A stretch of 64,000 nt of DNA from Erysipelotrichaceae bacterium (GCA_030525525.1 JAUNEN010000002.1:2357-66356), one strand, 5' to 3'. Counted from the stretch's first letter, positions 19,197-28,589 are shown. Notes: generated from the letters alone by a model not told the origin. Made by a program: numbers and translations.

Positions 19197-19229
19197 TCAG
19201 TAAAAATCGCAATTATTGATTGACCTCAG

Positions 19230-19348
19230 GGCGTTGAGCGAATATGATTATTGAGCACACGTTTTTTGTGTGCGCATGCGTGGGAGGATGCGCAGACATC
19301 CGTGATAACCACTGCATGTGGAAAATTCTTAATAAGGAGGAAGCCCAC
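19230..19348 (+). promoter_or_regulatory. Ribosomal protein leader upstream of rplK-rplA
   Basis: The stretch contains a CACACG-T6-GTGTG hairpin near 19256-19274, then GCGTGGGAGGATGCGCAGAC and later AACCACTGCATG. GUGGGAGG paired with a downstream AACCAC is the conserved core of leaders that bind ribosomal proteins and control their own operon in Firmicutes. An L1- or L10-type autoregulatory element is therefore likely. AAGGAGG at 19334-19340 is the rplK ribosome binding site. Confidence 0.6.
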
Positions 19349-19768
19349 ATGGCAAAGAAGAGAATTGCTAAGGTCTCAAAGCTCCAGTTCCTTGGTGGCG
19401 GCGCTAAGCCGGGACCCGCACTCGCATCTGCTGGTATCAACATGCCGCAGTTCTGCACAGATTTCAACAACAAGACACAGGACAGAAAAGGTGAAGTTGT
19501 CCCTGTCATCATCACTGCTTATGAAGACAAGTCCTTCGACTTCGTCATCAAGACAACACCTGCTGCTTTCCTTTTAAAGAAGGCTGCCGGCATCCAGAAA
19601 GCATCCGGAACACCGAACACAGTCAAGGCCGGTAAGATCACACAGGCACAGCTCAGAGAAATCGCTGAGTACAAGATGCCGGATCTCAACGCCAATGACG
19701 TTGAAGCAGCAATGAAGATCATTGCTGGCACAGCCCGTAATATGGGTATCACAGTAGAGGAGGCATAA
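19349..19768 (+). CDS. rplK: 50S ribosomal protein L11
   Basis: 139 residues, close to the usual 141. The N-terminal domain shows [21 protein letters not shown] and the C-terminal rRNA-binding domain ends [36 protein letters not shown] is also diagnostic. It binds the GTPase-associated region of 23S rRNA. ATG 19349 follows AAGGAGG by eight bases; longer in-frame extensions upstream run through the leader and are not real. It is co-transcribed with rplA, three bases apart. Codon choice marks high expression. The usual upstream partners secE and nusG are not next to it; LTA-synthase-like genes are. Confidence 0.98.
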   Translation: MAKKRIAKVSKLQFLGGGAKPGPALASAGINMPQFCTDFNNKTQDRKGEVVPVIITAYEDKSFDFVIKTTPAAFLLKKAAGIQKASGTPNTVKAGKITQAQLREIAEYKMPDLNANDVEAAMKIIAGTARNMGITVEEA

Positions 19769-19771
19769 ACC

Positions 19772-20449
19772 ATGGCAGGCAAGAAGTACGAAGCAGCGAA
19801 GGCTAAGGTTGACCGCGAAAAACTCTACAACTATAAGGAAGCAATCACTCTTGCAAAGGAGCTCGCATCCACAAAGTTCGATTCCTCTGTTGAACTTTCA
19901 TTCTTCCTGAACATTGACCCCCGTCAGGCTGACCAGAACATCCGTGGCGCAATCGTTCTTCCGAACGGTTCCGGTAAGACACAGAGAGTTCTCGTTATCA
20001 CACAGGGTGCCAAGGTTGATGAAGCAAAGAATGCAGGCGCTGACTATGTCGGCGGTGCTGATATGATTGAAAAGATCCAGGGCGGCTGGTTCGAATTCGA
20101 CAAGATCGTTGCTACTCCGGATATGATGGGTCAGCTTGGTAAGCTCGGCCGTCTCTTAGGTCCGAAAGGCTTAATGCCGAACCCTAAGACAGGCACAGTT
20201 ACAATGAATGTTGCCCAGGCAGTTGATGAAATCAAGAAGGGTAAAGCTGAATACCGTACAGACAGAGACGGAAACGTCAACGTCATGATCGGCAAGTGCT
20301 CCTTCAGCGATGAAGCTCTGGCTCAGAACTTCAAGGCAATTTATGATCAGATTGTCAAGATCAAGCCGGCTGCAGTCAAGGGTACATACATCAAGAACCT
20401 GACACTGTCCACAACAATGGGTCCTGGTATCCACGTAACAGTTGAATAA
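19772..20449 (+). CDS. rplA: 50S ribosomal protein L1
   Basis: 225 residues, normal length. Typical segments: [60 protein letters not shown] and the C-terminal [21 protein letters not shown]1 forms the mobile stalk that helps release deacylated tRNA and in many bacteria represses translation of its own mRNA. Its AGAGGAGG site overlaps the end of rplK. A terminator follows directly; rplJ and rplL are not in this operon. Confidence 0.98.
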   Translation: MAGKKYEAAKAKVDREKLYNYKEAITLAKELASTKFDSSVELSFFLNIDPRQADQNIRGAIVLPNGSGKTQRVLVITQGAKVDEAKNAGADYVGGADMIEKIQGGWFEFDKIVATPDMMGQLGKLGRLLGPKGLMPNPKTGTVTMNVAQAVDEIKKGKAEYRTDRDGNVNVMIGKCSFSDEALAQNFKAIYDQIVKIKPAAVKGTYIKNLTLSTTMGPGIHVTVE

Positions 20450-20457
20450 GATCTGAT

Positions 20458-20494
20458 GCAAAAGATATGTCTGAAAAGGCATATCTTTTTTTGC
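20458..20494 (+). terminator. Terminator of rplK-rplA
   Basis: GCAAAAGATATG (20458-20469) pairs with CATATCTTTTTTTGC (20480-20494); the T tract is built into the right arm. Confidence 0.85.
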
Positions 20495-20724
20495 GCTTCA
20501 CAGGCCTTAAATCCTGAATCAGCCTGTGAATAAAAGGTATCTGTTTATGGCGTTATTTCAATGTGTTCCGAGGTAAAAACACGCAATATTTCAACATAGA
20601 TGCGGATTTTATATGCTTCTGAACAAATCACTGCACAGAAAATCTGTCAACGAATTCCGGATTCATTGGCAGGGAAAGCGTTCCGATAATGTTACCGGTT
20701 GTGAATGTGAAATGTGAAAGGGTT

Positions 20725-20751
20725 TTAACATGCCTGCAAATCAACTATAAT
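20725..20751 (+). promoter_or_regulatory. Probable sigma-A promoter of the Ig-like SLH gene
   Basis: TTAACA (20725-20730), a 15-base spacer and a perfect TATAAT (20746-20751), 32 bases before the start codon. The spacer is slightly short. The rest of the 330-base gap before it (20495-20724) shows no gene. Confidence 0.5.
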
Positions 20752-20783
20752 AAGCTTACAAAGCGAACCTTTCAGGAGGTCTT

Positions 20784-23700
20784 ATGAAAAAGATAATATT
20801 TGCAGTCAAAGGCATTTTGAAGTGCCTCCTTTCGGTGTTTCTGACAGTCAGTGTACTGACACCCGTATTTGCGGCAGGACATCCGAAACCAATTATCACA
20901 GCCTCTGAACCGGATGTTTATATCAGGATCGGAGAGTCAAAGCAATTGACATATCATGCCATGCCGGATGAATATGACTGGCCGGTTACGTGGAGTGTGC
21001 TCAGTGATCCTTCTGATACAGTAAAGGTAGATGAAAACGGCGTTGTCAGCAATACTCTGAGACCGACACATGCAGTGATCAAATCGGCAGTTCCCGGCGG
21101 GGAGTATGCTCTTTATCACATCTATGTCTATGAAGATGCCAATCAGCTGAATGCTTCACAGACACGGATTTATATGAACCGAAATGAAACAAGAAGGGTA
21201 TTGCTGAATGCGGTACCTGCCGGAGGCATTTTTGCGCCGAAGACAGCATCAGCAGGTGATCCGGATCTTGTATCAGTCAACTCAGGTACATTCGGTGGTG
21301 AATATCTTGAATTGAACTCAATGAACAAGACAGGACAGACTGATGTAATTGTCAGAACAGACAAAGGAATTTATGCGGTGCTGAGTGTTTATGTCACAGA
21401 TGATGTGATTGCATCTTCCATGAGCTCAGGTCTTGGGAAGAATGTATATCTGAAGCCTTCTAAGAGCACAACTCTTAATTACTCACTTTATCCATCCAAT
21501 GCAACGGATGAGGTTTCGTATGATCTGATCTATGATTCCAATCAATGCATCTCACTGCTGGAAGAGGATGGGACATTATGGGCATCAAAGAACTGCGGTC
21601 AGGCAAGAGCGATTGCTCAGGGATACAGGACATCATATGACTGGAATATCTTTGTTGCAGAAGATCCGGCATCACTCAGTGTCAACGATGTGACAGTACC
21701 TCTCTATGAAACAGTATGGGTGCCTTTCAATGTTTCACCTTCAAATGCACTCTTCTGTAAAAAGACAATTGAAAATTCATATATGGAAGTCTGCACGGTC
21801 AATGACAATGTGAGTGAAACCGGTATGAACGGTGTTTATATTTACGGCGCGGCAGAAGGAACGGTTCCTGTTTATGTAACGACAGATAACGGAATAACCG
21901 CATCATTTACAGTCACAGTTAAAGATATCAAAGCAGACTATATTTCAAGCGATCAGACTGATCTGACTCTTGAACTCGGTGACAGTATGACGCTTCCTTA
22001 TACACTCAGTCCTTCGGATGCGACAGAAATTCCTACAATCGGGATTGAAGATAATCCGGATGTTGTGGAGATTGATTATTTTGCCGGTCTGATTACCGGG
22101 AAAACCCAGGGTACAGCCGAGCTTTATATGGATATTTCAAGCGGTGACAGACAGTATTACAGAATCCATGTATTTGAAGATCCGTACTACATTGCCTTTG
22201 AGCAGGAAAGCTATGAATTTGAAAGTCAGACAGATGCAGAGCTGACACTCATCACAGAACCGGCAGGCGGCGCATACGGTCATTTCACAGTTACATCAAG
22301 CAATGATGAGATTGTTGAAGCGGAAACAGATCAATATGGTGCTATCAAAATCAGAACATGGGGAAGAGGAACTGCCGTACTGACAGCCAGAGCAGATAAC
22401 GGTTTGACATGTTCGACTGAAATCACAGTCACAAAACCCGGAGCTGAAAATATCTTCAATAATGATGATGATCCGGTTCGCATGAAGCCAAACTCAAATC
22501 ATCAGCTGAGTTATTACCTGCAGCCTGTATTGGCAGATGAAATGCCTGTCTTTGAAGTAGTTAACGGTGAAGCTCTCTTCAAGGTTGATGAGATGGGTTT
22601 AGTGACTTCATTTGATCAATGCGGCACAGGTGTGATTTCTGCATCCATTGAAAACGGAAAGAAGATTTATTACAACATCAATGTGGAAGAAGATGCAGAA
22701 GGTCTTGATTTTGATCAGGGTTTCTACCGGTTTGAGCTTGATTCGCACTTTGATTTCACACATCATCTGCTCTTCTCGCCATATGGTGCATATTATGGCG
22801 AATATACATTAACAAGCAGTGATCCTTCCGTTTTAAAAGTGATACAGATGAGCGGAAGAGCTTATATCGAAGCTCTGAAGACAGGTACTGTTACATTGAC
22901 ATTGAGTGCAGAAAACATTTCTAAATCAGTCAATGCGACAGTTCTCAGCGGCTATGCTTCGGAAGTGACTTCATCCGATCCCCGGATCATTCATATCACC
23001 AAAGGAAAGACAAGATATCTTGATGCGTCTGTTTCAAATTCTGAGGGCAATACGAACCGGGACAGACTGAGATGGTTTGTGACAAAAGGAAACGATCTTG
23101 TTGAAATCGATGATATGGGGATGCTGGAAACGAAGGAATACGGAATCGCAGAAGTTGAAGCGAGAACAGAACTCTTCGGGAATGAAGTCAATGATCAGGG
23201 ATACAGATACAGAAGAAGCTTTGAAATCAGAGTGACGGAAGAGCCGGTCAGTTTGGCCTTCCCTGAAGAATCATATACACTTCCTCTGCACGCAAACGGT
23301 CAGCTATGCGCATATGCGGACAGACCGGAAGCGGATTATTATCACAGAATCTATCAATCCAGTGACAATTCAATTCTGTCGATTGATGAAAGAGGATGGT
23401 ATAACGCGCGAAAGACAGGCACGGTCAATGTGACCTGTACAGCTGACAACGGCGTCAGTGTCACCGTACCGGTCACTGTCACAAATGGAGATTATCCATA
23501 TCTCTATGCTCTCAGGGATTACAGTCTTCGCTATCTCTATGAAGGGGAGAGTGTCAATCTCAATGAATTGATCATACGGGAAGACGGGAAACCGATGACA
23601 GAGGCGGATTATAACGGACTGGAGTGGAGATCCATGGATCCGTCAGTTATTTCAATTGATAACGGTGTGCTCAAAGCAACGAAATCAGGTCTTGCCGAGA

Positions 23701-25469
23701 TTACATTGACATCAAAGGATTCACTGACGCTGCACACCTATCTGCAATTGATTGTCACAAAGCCGGAAACATCCGTTCATTTTAAGAAAGCTGAATACAA
23801 TCTTCTGGCAGGAAAAGAGATGAATCTTCTTTCTGAATTTGAGACTGAACCTTCTGATACAGTTCTCAAGGATGTGACATTTACTTCATCCGATCCAAAG
23901 ATTGCATCATTAGCCCGTAATGGGAATCAATGGCATCTTTATGCAAACAGATCAGGCACCGTAACAATCAAAGCGGAAACAGATTCAGGCCATCAGGCAG
24001 AGATGAAGCTGAATGTGGGAAAGAGGGAAACCGTAACTGAAATGGATCTTTCCGAAAGCACGGTCAGTCTGCATGTCAATTACCGGTACGCACCGGACTT
24101 TGTATCGATGAATCCGGTCTTCACTGACAGCACAAGATACACGATGACTTCATCCGATCCGTCTGTCGCAAGAGTGATTTATATACCGTACAGCGAATAC
24201 GGACAGGAAATTCTTGGTGTATCGGAAGGCAGTGCGACAATCACCGTGAGAGCAAATGAAGATCCGACTTTATTGTCAAAGACATTTACGGTCAATGTGA
24301 CAAAGGGTGATTCTGATCATTATCAGTTTGCTGAAACGCTGATTGCTCTGGAAGGAAAGACACATCATTATGCCGCATATGCCTCAAATCAGGATGTTTA
24401 TACCGTTTATACCGGTAAGGATTATTTGTTAAGCGCCTGGGGTCTCTGGATCCCTCAGAGAGGTGTTGAACATCCGGGAGAAATCGTCAATCCGACACTT
24501 GCTTATCATGATCCGGATCATTGCATCAGTGAACTTGTGTTAACGCATGGCGTACCTCTGATGAATACTGAATTTGAAGAATACCATGGTTCTCTGTCGT
24601 TTACTGCACTTCGCAAAGGCACATTTACAGTGAATACCATTGGAAACAGAACAGTCACATTCAATGTCATCGATGAACCGGAAACCATTCTTCCTTCCTC
24701 AATCGCAATTGAAGGCGAAGCAGAAGTTGAATACGGAAAAACAGTGAAACTGAATGCGATTGTGAAGCCGGATGAAGCAGAAAACAAATCTGTCACATGG
24801 ATAAGTCTTGACCCTGAGATTGTTTCCGTTGATCAGGACGGAACAGTTCATGGTTTAAGCATTGGTACAGGCAAAGTAAGAGCCGAAACAGTCAACGGCC
24901 TTACGGCTGAGTGTGAAGTGAGAGTTCTCTTCAACGATGCGGCAGATGACGGGAAGTATTTCTTTGAACCGGTCTATTGGGCAGCGGATCATCAGATCAC
25001 GGTCGGCCATGGCGGAGCCGGGAAGTTCTCACCTGATGCATCATGTACAAGAGAACAGATTGTCACATTCTTATGGAGACTGATGGGTGAACCGCAGGCA
25101 GAAAGCCATCCGGAATTTACAGATGTGAAAGAAACAGACTGGTATTATGAACCGATCTCATGGGCAGCATCAAAAGGAATTACATTAGGCCTGAATGACG
25201 GTACCGGCAGATTCGGTGTCGGCCAGCCATGTACGCGTGAGCAATGTGTTACATTCCTCTACAGAACAGCTGAACAGCCGGAAGTCGGCGAACATGAAGA
25301 GTTTACAGATGTGGCGGCAGGAAGATATTTCTATGACTCCATCTCATGGGCAGCATCAAAAGGAATAACATTAGGCTTAAATGACGGCACCGGAAGGTTC
25401 GGAGTCGGCCGGAAGTGCACACGTGCCATGATTGTCACATTCCTCTATAGATTTACTCATACTGATTGA
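20784..25469 (+). CDS. Giant secreted Ig-like (Big_2) repeat protein with three SLH domains
   Basis: 1561 residues. AGGAGG precedes ATG 20784. Signal peptide about 1-31 (ends TPVFAAG). Residues about 40-1380 are a string of bacterial Ig-like domains of Big_2 type, recognisable by repeated blocks such as SSDPSVARVIY, SSDQTDLTLELGDS, GTAVLTARADNGLTCST and a final clear copy ETVNGLTAECEVRVLF. Three SLH domains (about 1385-1561) close the protein with GLNDGTGRFGVG twice. No catalytic domain was seen, so it is probably a surface stalk or adhesin held by its SLH domains. The Ig units differ strongly from one another, unlike the esterase gene, so there is no recent repeat expansion here. A single-gene transcription unit. 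Confidence 0.85.
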   Translation: MKKIIFAVKGILKCLLSVFLTVSVLTPVFAAGHPKPIITASEPDVYIRIGESKQLTYHAMPDEYDWPVTWSVLSDPSDTVKVDENGVVSNTLRPTHAVIKSAVPGGEYALYHIYVYEDANQLNASQTRIYMNRNETRRVLLNAVPAGGIFAPKTASAGDPDLVSVNSGTFGGEYLELNSMNKTGQTDVIVRTDKGIYAVLSVYVTDDVIASSMSSGLGKNVYLKPSKSTTLNYSLYPSNATDEVSYDLIYDSNQCISLLEEDGTLWASKNCGQARAIAQGYRTSYDWNIFVAEDPASLSVNDVTVPLYETVWVPFNVSPSNALFCKKTIENSYMEVCTVNDNVSETGMNGVYIYGAAEGTVPVYVTTDNGITASFTVTVKDIKADYISSDQTDLTLELGDSMTLPYTLSPSDATEIPTIGIEDNPDVVEIDYFAGLITGKTQGTAELYMDISSGDRQYYRIHVFEDPYYIAFEQESYEFESQTDAELTLITEPAGGAYGHFTVTSSNDEIVEAETDQYGAIKIRTWGRGTAVLTARADNGLTCSTEITVTKPGAENIFNNDDDPVRMKPNSNHQLSYYLQPVLADEMPVFEVVNGEALFKVDEMGLVTSFDQCGTGVISASIENGKKIYYNINVEEDAEGLDFDQGFYRFELDSHFDFTHHLLFSPYGAYYGEYTLTSSDPSVLKVIQMSGRAYIEALKTGTVTLTLSAENISKSVNATVLSGYASEVTSSDPRIIHITKGKTRYLDASVSNSEGNTNRDRLRWFVTKGNDLVEIDDMGMLETKEYGIAEVEARTELFGNEVNDQGYRYRRSFEIRVTEEPVSLAFPEESYTLPLHANGQLCAYADRPEADYYHRIYQSSDNSILSIDERGWYNARKTGTVNVTCTADNGVSVTVPVTVTNGDYPYLYALRDYSLRYLYEGESVNLNELIIREDGKPMTEADYNGLEWRSMDPSVISIDNGVLKATKSGLAEITLTSKDSLTLHTYLQLIVTKPETSVHFKKAEYNLLAGKEMNLLSEFETEPSDTVLKDVTFTSSDPKIASLARNGNQWHLYANRSGTVTIKAETDSGHQAEMKLNVGKRETVTEMDLSESTVSLHVNYRYAPDFVSMNPVFTDSTRYTMTSSDPSVARVIYIPYSEYGQEILGVSEGSATITVRANEDPTLLSKTFTVNVTKGDSDHYQFAETLIALEGKTHHYAAYASNQDVYTVYTGKDYLLSAWGLWIPQRGVEHPGEIVNPTLAYHDPDHCISELVLTHGVPLMNTEFEEYHGSLSFTALRKGTFTVNTIGNRTVTFNVIDEPETILPSSIAIEGEAEVEYGKTVKLNAIVKPDEAENKSVTWISLDPEIVSVDQDGTVHGLSIGTGKVRAETVNGLTAECEVRVLFNDAADDGKYFFEPVYWAADHQITVGHGGAGKFSPDASCTREQIVTFLWRLMGEPQAESHPEFTDVKETDWYYEPISWAASKGITLGLNDGTGRFGVGQPCTREQCVTFLYRTAEQPEVGEHEEFTDVAAGRYFYDSISWAASKGITLGLNDGTGRFGVGRKCTRAMIVTFLYRFTHTD

Positions 25470-25585
25470 TTTGTGCTGAAATTCCGGGAAACAAGAGTCA
25501 CGAAATGATGCAGAGATCATCAAATTCGGATGATCATTTACAAATCGGGAATGCAATTACAGATTTGTAAGAAAATGGAGGACTT

Positions 25586-25627
25586 ATGATTCATCGCTGC
25601 ATCATAGATATCATCGAAAATGCATGA
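25586..25627 (+). CDS. 13-residue mini-ORF with strong ribosome binding site
   Basis: GGAGG (25577-25581) lies four bases before ATG 25586, which opens MIHRCIIDIIENA, five of thirteen residues being Ile. The stop codon falls in the loop of a perfect hairpin (25616-25637), and a good terminator follows at 25709-25746. It could be a leader peptide or the 5' remnant of a broken gene. Translation is suggested only by the ribosome binding site. Confidence 0.3.
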   Translation: MIHRCIIDIIENA

Positions 25628-25637
25628 AAGCATTTTC
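25616..25637 (+). other. Perfect 8-bp hairpin at the mini-ORF stop
   Basis: GAAAATGC (25616-25623), loop ATGAAA, GCATTTTC (25630-25637). It overlaps the last codons of the mini-ORF, so ribosome position could affect its folding. Confidence 0.5.
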
Positions 25638-25837
25638 CTTGTGTCCCGGCAACCGGCCCGCGTCAGGTCAGCGAGTCGACTTTGATTCGGAATGTATATG
25701 AAGATAACGGGTATCATTACGTATCACACTTGATGATACCCTTTTTAAGACAACTGGCTGTCGATGATTCAGGAACATTTCTTTCTGCACAACTGGTGCC
25801 TGTTGTAATTGACGAACAAAGAAGGTACCTGTACTAA
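25628..25837 (+). pseudogene. Open frame without a start codon, possible gene remnant
   Basis: About 69 codons remain open up to TAA 25835-25837 and encode a protein-like tail (STLIRNVYEDNGYHYVS, then FLSAQLVPVVIDEQRRYLY). There is no ATG with a ribosome binding site, and the mini-ORF ends just before it in the same frame. It also spans a terminator hairpin. It might be the decayed end of a gene whose start is 25586; no family is recognised. Confidence 0.25.
25709..25746 (+). terminator. Rho-independent terminator upstream of the box array
   Basis: GGGTATCAT (25709-25717) pairs perfectly with ATGATACCC (25733-25741) around a 15-base loop and is followed by TTTTT. It lies 240 bases after the SLH gene and 270 before the AlbA_2 gene, so it may end a short leader or small RNA covering the mini-ORF. 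Confidence 0.7.
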
Positions 25838-25842
25838 GCAGG

Positions 25843-26000
25843 AATATAAAATCATCAGTTAAAAATATAAAGTTAGAGATTGAAAATATAAAATTATTTT
25901 GCTAAATATAAAATATAAGAAGAAATATATAAACAAAATATTTAAAATATAAAATATATATCAAATTATATAAATTGAATTTGCAAAATATAAAAGTCTG
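25843..26000 (+). repeat. Helically phased array of eight (A/T)ATATAAA boxes
   Basis: AATATAAA or TATATAAA boxes begin at 25843, 25864, 25885, 25905, 25926, 25946, 25967 and 25987. The spacings are 21, 21, 20, 21, 20, 21 and 20 bases, on average 20.6, or two turns of B-DNA. Six boxes are AATATAAA and two are TATATAAA; the sequence between boxes is AT-rich but not conserved. The last box ends about 18 bases before the start codon of the AlbA_2 gene. It reads as an operator or iteron-like array with all sites on one face of the helix. Confidence 0.85.
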
Positions 26001-26012
26001 AAGGCGGTGTAT

Positions 26013-27455
26013 ATGACAAAGGAAGAACTCATTGATGTCCTGAATGAAATTCAAAGGAACAGATGTGAAACCGGAACTCTCGAATTAAAGGCAGCAGAAA
26101 CAGGATGCCCGAAACGGTTATATGATACTTTATCAAGTTTTTCGAATCAGGATGACGGAGGGATAATTGTTTTCGGTGTTGATGAAACCAGAAATTATCT
26201 TGAATGCGGGGTTTATGATCCGCAGGATATCCAGAAGAAAATCAATGAACAATGTTTGCAGATGTCACCGATTGTCAGGCCGCTTCTGACAGTAGTTGAA
26301 AAAGAAAACAAATTCTTCATTGCGGCAGAGATACCTGCAATTGATATTTCAGAAAGACCTTGTTATTACATGGGAAAGGGAATGGTAAAGGGCTCTTATG
26401 TCAGAGTTGGTGACAGTGATGAACCTATGACTGAATACGAGATTTACAGCTATGAAGCATTCAGAAAAAAATATCAGGATGATATACGGATTGTGCAGAG
26501 AGCAGCTTATTCAGTACTTGATCAAACTCTTTTAGAAACTTATCTGCTTAAATTGAAATCAGAAAAACCGAATCTGAGCAGTCTTCCCGATGAAAACATT
26601 CGTGAGCTGATGAGTATTACCGCAGACGGTAAAGTCACATTAAGTTCTTTGATGTTGTTCAGTCGTTATCCACAGGCTTTTTTTCCTCAGCTCTGCATCA
26701 CGGCAGTGTCAGTGGCCGGTGACGAGATCGGTGAGATCGGCGAGTCCGGGGAGCGGTTTATTGACAACAGAAGAATTGAGGGTAATATCCCGCAGATGCT
26801 GGATGAAGCTTTGATATTTGTTCGGAAAAATATGAAAATTAAAACGGTCATTAGTCCAAAAACCGGAAAGAGAGAAGATATTCCGGAGTATCCTCTTACT
26901 GCAGTACGTGAAATACTATTGAATGCACTTGTGCACAGAGACTACAGCATACATACAGAAGGAATGCCGATTCAGATTAGAATGCTTCAGAACAGGATAG
27001 AAATTCAGAATCCGGGCGGGATCTACGGACGCCTGAGAATTGATCAGCTGGGCAAAGCGCAGCCTGATACGAGGAATCCGGTGATTGCGACAGTGCTGGA
27101 AGTCATGGGGCTGACTGAAAACAGATACTCCGGAATTCCGACGATCCGCAGAGTAATGAAGGAATATCATCTTCCTGATCCTGTATTTACGGATGAAAGA
27201 GGATCGTTCATGGTGACTCTGTATAACAGCAAAGAAGAAAATCTGGATGTATATAATAATGATCTTCTTCGCTTTCTTGAAACGCCGAGAACCCGTCGGG
27301 AAATCGCAGATTTTCTGAAAGTCAGAACAACAGGTTATGCAATACAAAAATATATTGATCCGTTAATCAAGAAAGGAATTGTTGTATACACAATTCCTGA
27401 AAAACCCAAAAGCTCTGATCAACGATATGTTTTAAAGAACGGTACAGGTTATTGA
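26013..27455 (+). CDS. AlbA_2 (Schlafen-type) ATP-binding protein with C-terminal winged helix
   Basis: 480 residues from ATG 26013; GGCGG lies six to seven bases before it, while the in-frame GTG at 26007 overlaps that site. Residues about 12-130 form an AlbA_2/Schlafen domain (TGTLELKAAETGCPKRLYDTL, NQDDGGIIVFGVDE, KGSYVRVGDSDEPMT). Residues about 285-400 match the HATPase_c_4 ATP-binding module (AVREILLNALVHRDYS, RIEIQNPGGIYG, ENRYSGIPTIRRVMKEY). The last 65 residues look like a winged helix (TPRTRREIADFLKVRTTGYAIQ). Proteins of this layout are annotated as putative transcriptional regulators; some relatives occur in defence loci. The phased box array ends at its ribosome binding site, so autoregulation through the winged helix is an attractive inference. 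Its gene stands alone. Confidence 0.85.
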   Translation: MTKEELIDVLNEIQRNRCETGTLELKAAETGCPKRLYDTLSSFSNQDDGGIIVFGVDETRNYLECGVYDPQDIQKKINEQCLQMSPIVRPLLTVVEKENKFFIAAEIPAIDISERPCYYMGKGMVKGSYVRVGDSDEPMTEYEIYSYEAFRKKYQDDIRIVQRAAYSVLDQTLLETYLLKLKSEKPNLSSLPDENIRELMSITADGKVTLSSLMLFSRYPQAFFPQLCITAVSVAGDEIGEIGESGERFIDNRRIEGNIPQMLDEALIFVRKNMKIKTVISPKTGKREDIPEYPLTAVREILLNALVHRDYSIHTEGMPIQIRMLQNRIEIQNPGGIYGRLRIDQLGKAQPDTRNPVIATVLEVMGLTENRYSGIPTIRRVMKEYHLPDPVFTDERGSFMVTLYNSKEENLDVYNNDLLRFLETPRTRREIADFLKVRTTGYAIQKYIDPLIKKGIVVYTIPEKPKSSDQRYVLKNGTGY

Positions 27456-27854
27456 ACAGATATTAAATATCAGATAAAGCTTCAGAGATCCTGCAAAGAG
27501 CTGGATGGGGATCAGCCTGATATTGGCAGTCATGCGTGTGGATTGTTTACGTATCAATTCCACTGAAATTGAGTGAGTCATCAGTGACGCTGCAATTTGA
27601 GAAAATGACGTACTGATGGTATTTGACAAGTATCCGAAATACAGAAATATAAGATATTATTGATGACAGGATACTATATCTGAACGATCGGATAAATGAA
27701 TGTAGAATATTCAGGAGATTAATCGAAAAGTCTGAAGACAGCGGCCGGATAACCGGTTATAACGATTTTCTTATTATGTTTTGTTCCGGTTGGATGAAAC
27801 GACGGAAACAGAGATGAGTCTTCCGAATATCGGAGAATAGAAAGGATCGCCCAA
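27456..27854 (+). promoter_or_regulatory. Intergenic region with possible promoter for the HprK/PqqD/S26 operon
   Basis: About 400 bases without a credible gene. TTGACA (27623-27628) is followed after 17 bases by AATATA and after 19 by TATAAG (27648-27653), a possible promoter that would leave a leader of about 190 bases. No Rho-independent terminator was found after the AlbA_2 gene. The opposite-strand open frame overlapping the next gene is a shadow. Confidence 0.35.
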
Positions 27855-28589
27855 ATGGTGGATTTTCAGATCAGACTGACAGAAATGCCGGTAGGAATTA
27901 CGGCAGAATATAAAGAAACAGAACTTGCATGCAAAGGATATTTTTGCGAAGGTGAAAAGGAAGCTTTTCATGTGAGTGCAACTGAAGAGGATATCAATAA
28001 AGAAAAAGAATATTTCCTCGAAAGAAACGGACGAGCCAAGATCAGTCTGTGGCAACTTGAAAGAAGTGCTCTTTACAGACTGATTGCGGAAGAGATGATT
28101 GATTATGACAGAGTTCTGATTCATGGATCTGCCCTGGCAATCGATGGAAACGCATATCTCTTCATTGCGCCAAGCGGCACAGGCAAAAGCACACATACGG
28201 CATTGTGGAGAAAAGTATTCGGTGAAAGGATTGTCATGGTGAATGACGACAAGCCTCTGGTCAGGATGGATCAGGATGAAATATTGATCTATGGTACACC
28301 ATGGGATGGCAAACACAGATTAAGCAATAATATCGGTGTTCCCCTCAAAGGGATTGCCCGTGTTTACAGAAGCGAAGATAACAGAGTTGTCAGATTGTCA
28401 AAAGAAGAAGCTATGACTCGTCTGCTTGAGCAGACCTACCGATCTGAAAAGCCGTTAAGAGTAGTGAAAACATTGGAAATGTTAAAAAGAATTTCTGATG
28501 AAATACCGTTTTATGCTTTATACTGCAATATGGAAGAAGAAGCGGCTTATACCGCTTATGAAGCAATGACAAAAGGAGAAACAAGATGA
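27855..28589 (+). CDS. HPr-kinase-like P-loop protein of a PqqD-associated module
   Basis: 244 residues; AAAGGA lies nine bases before ATG 27855. Walker A is APSGTGKST (about residues 105-113), preceded by YDRVLIHGSALAIDGNAYLF and followed by ERIVMVNDDKPLVRM and IYGTPWDGKHRLS. This is the core of the HprK/PEP-carboxykinase-like kinases (ScmC or lasso-peptide kinase type) that sit beside PqqD proteins, not of true HPr kinase, which is longer and has an N-terminal sensor domain. Such enzymes phosphorylate peptides in some RiPP pathways. Its stop overlaps the PqqD start by four bases (ATGA), so the proteins are made in step. No precursor peptide, lasso cyclase or transporter adjoins it. Confidence 0.8.
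   Translation: MVDFQIRLTEMPVGITAEYKETELACKGYFCEGEKEAFHVSATEEDINKEKEYFLERNGRAKISLWQLERSALYRLIAEEMIDYDRVLIHGSALAIDGNAYLFIAPSGTGKSTHTALWRKVFGERIVMVNDDKPLVRMDQDEILIYGTPWDGKHRLSNNIGVPLKGIARVYRSEDNRVVRLSKEEAMTRLLEQTYRSEKPLRVVKTLEMLKRISDEIPFYALYCNMEEEAAYTAYEAMTKGETR

Noticed and set aside
19244-19348. N-terminal extension of L11
   Set aside because: It runs through the structured leader; ATG 19349 has the proper ribosome binding site and gives the normal L11 length.
25843-26007. Box array as a type III toxin-antitoxin RNA repeat
   Set aside because: Only short boxes are conserved, not whole repeats; there is no terminator between the array and the gene; and the downstream protein is not a ToxN-type RNase.
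25843-26007. Box array as a CRISPR or origin of replication
   Set aside because: There are no conserved repeats with unique spacers, no cas genes, and no replication initiator gene; the period is too short.
27774-28316. 180-residue open frame opposite the HprK-like gene
   Set aside because: It is rich in Cys, Phe and His, typical of antisense reading, and the plus-strand frame has clear kinase motifs.
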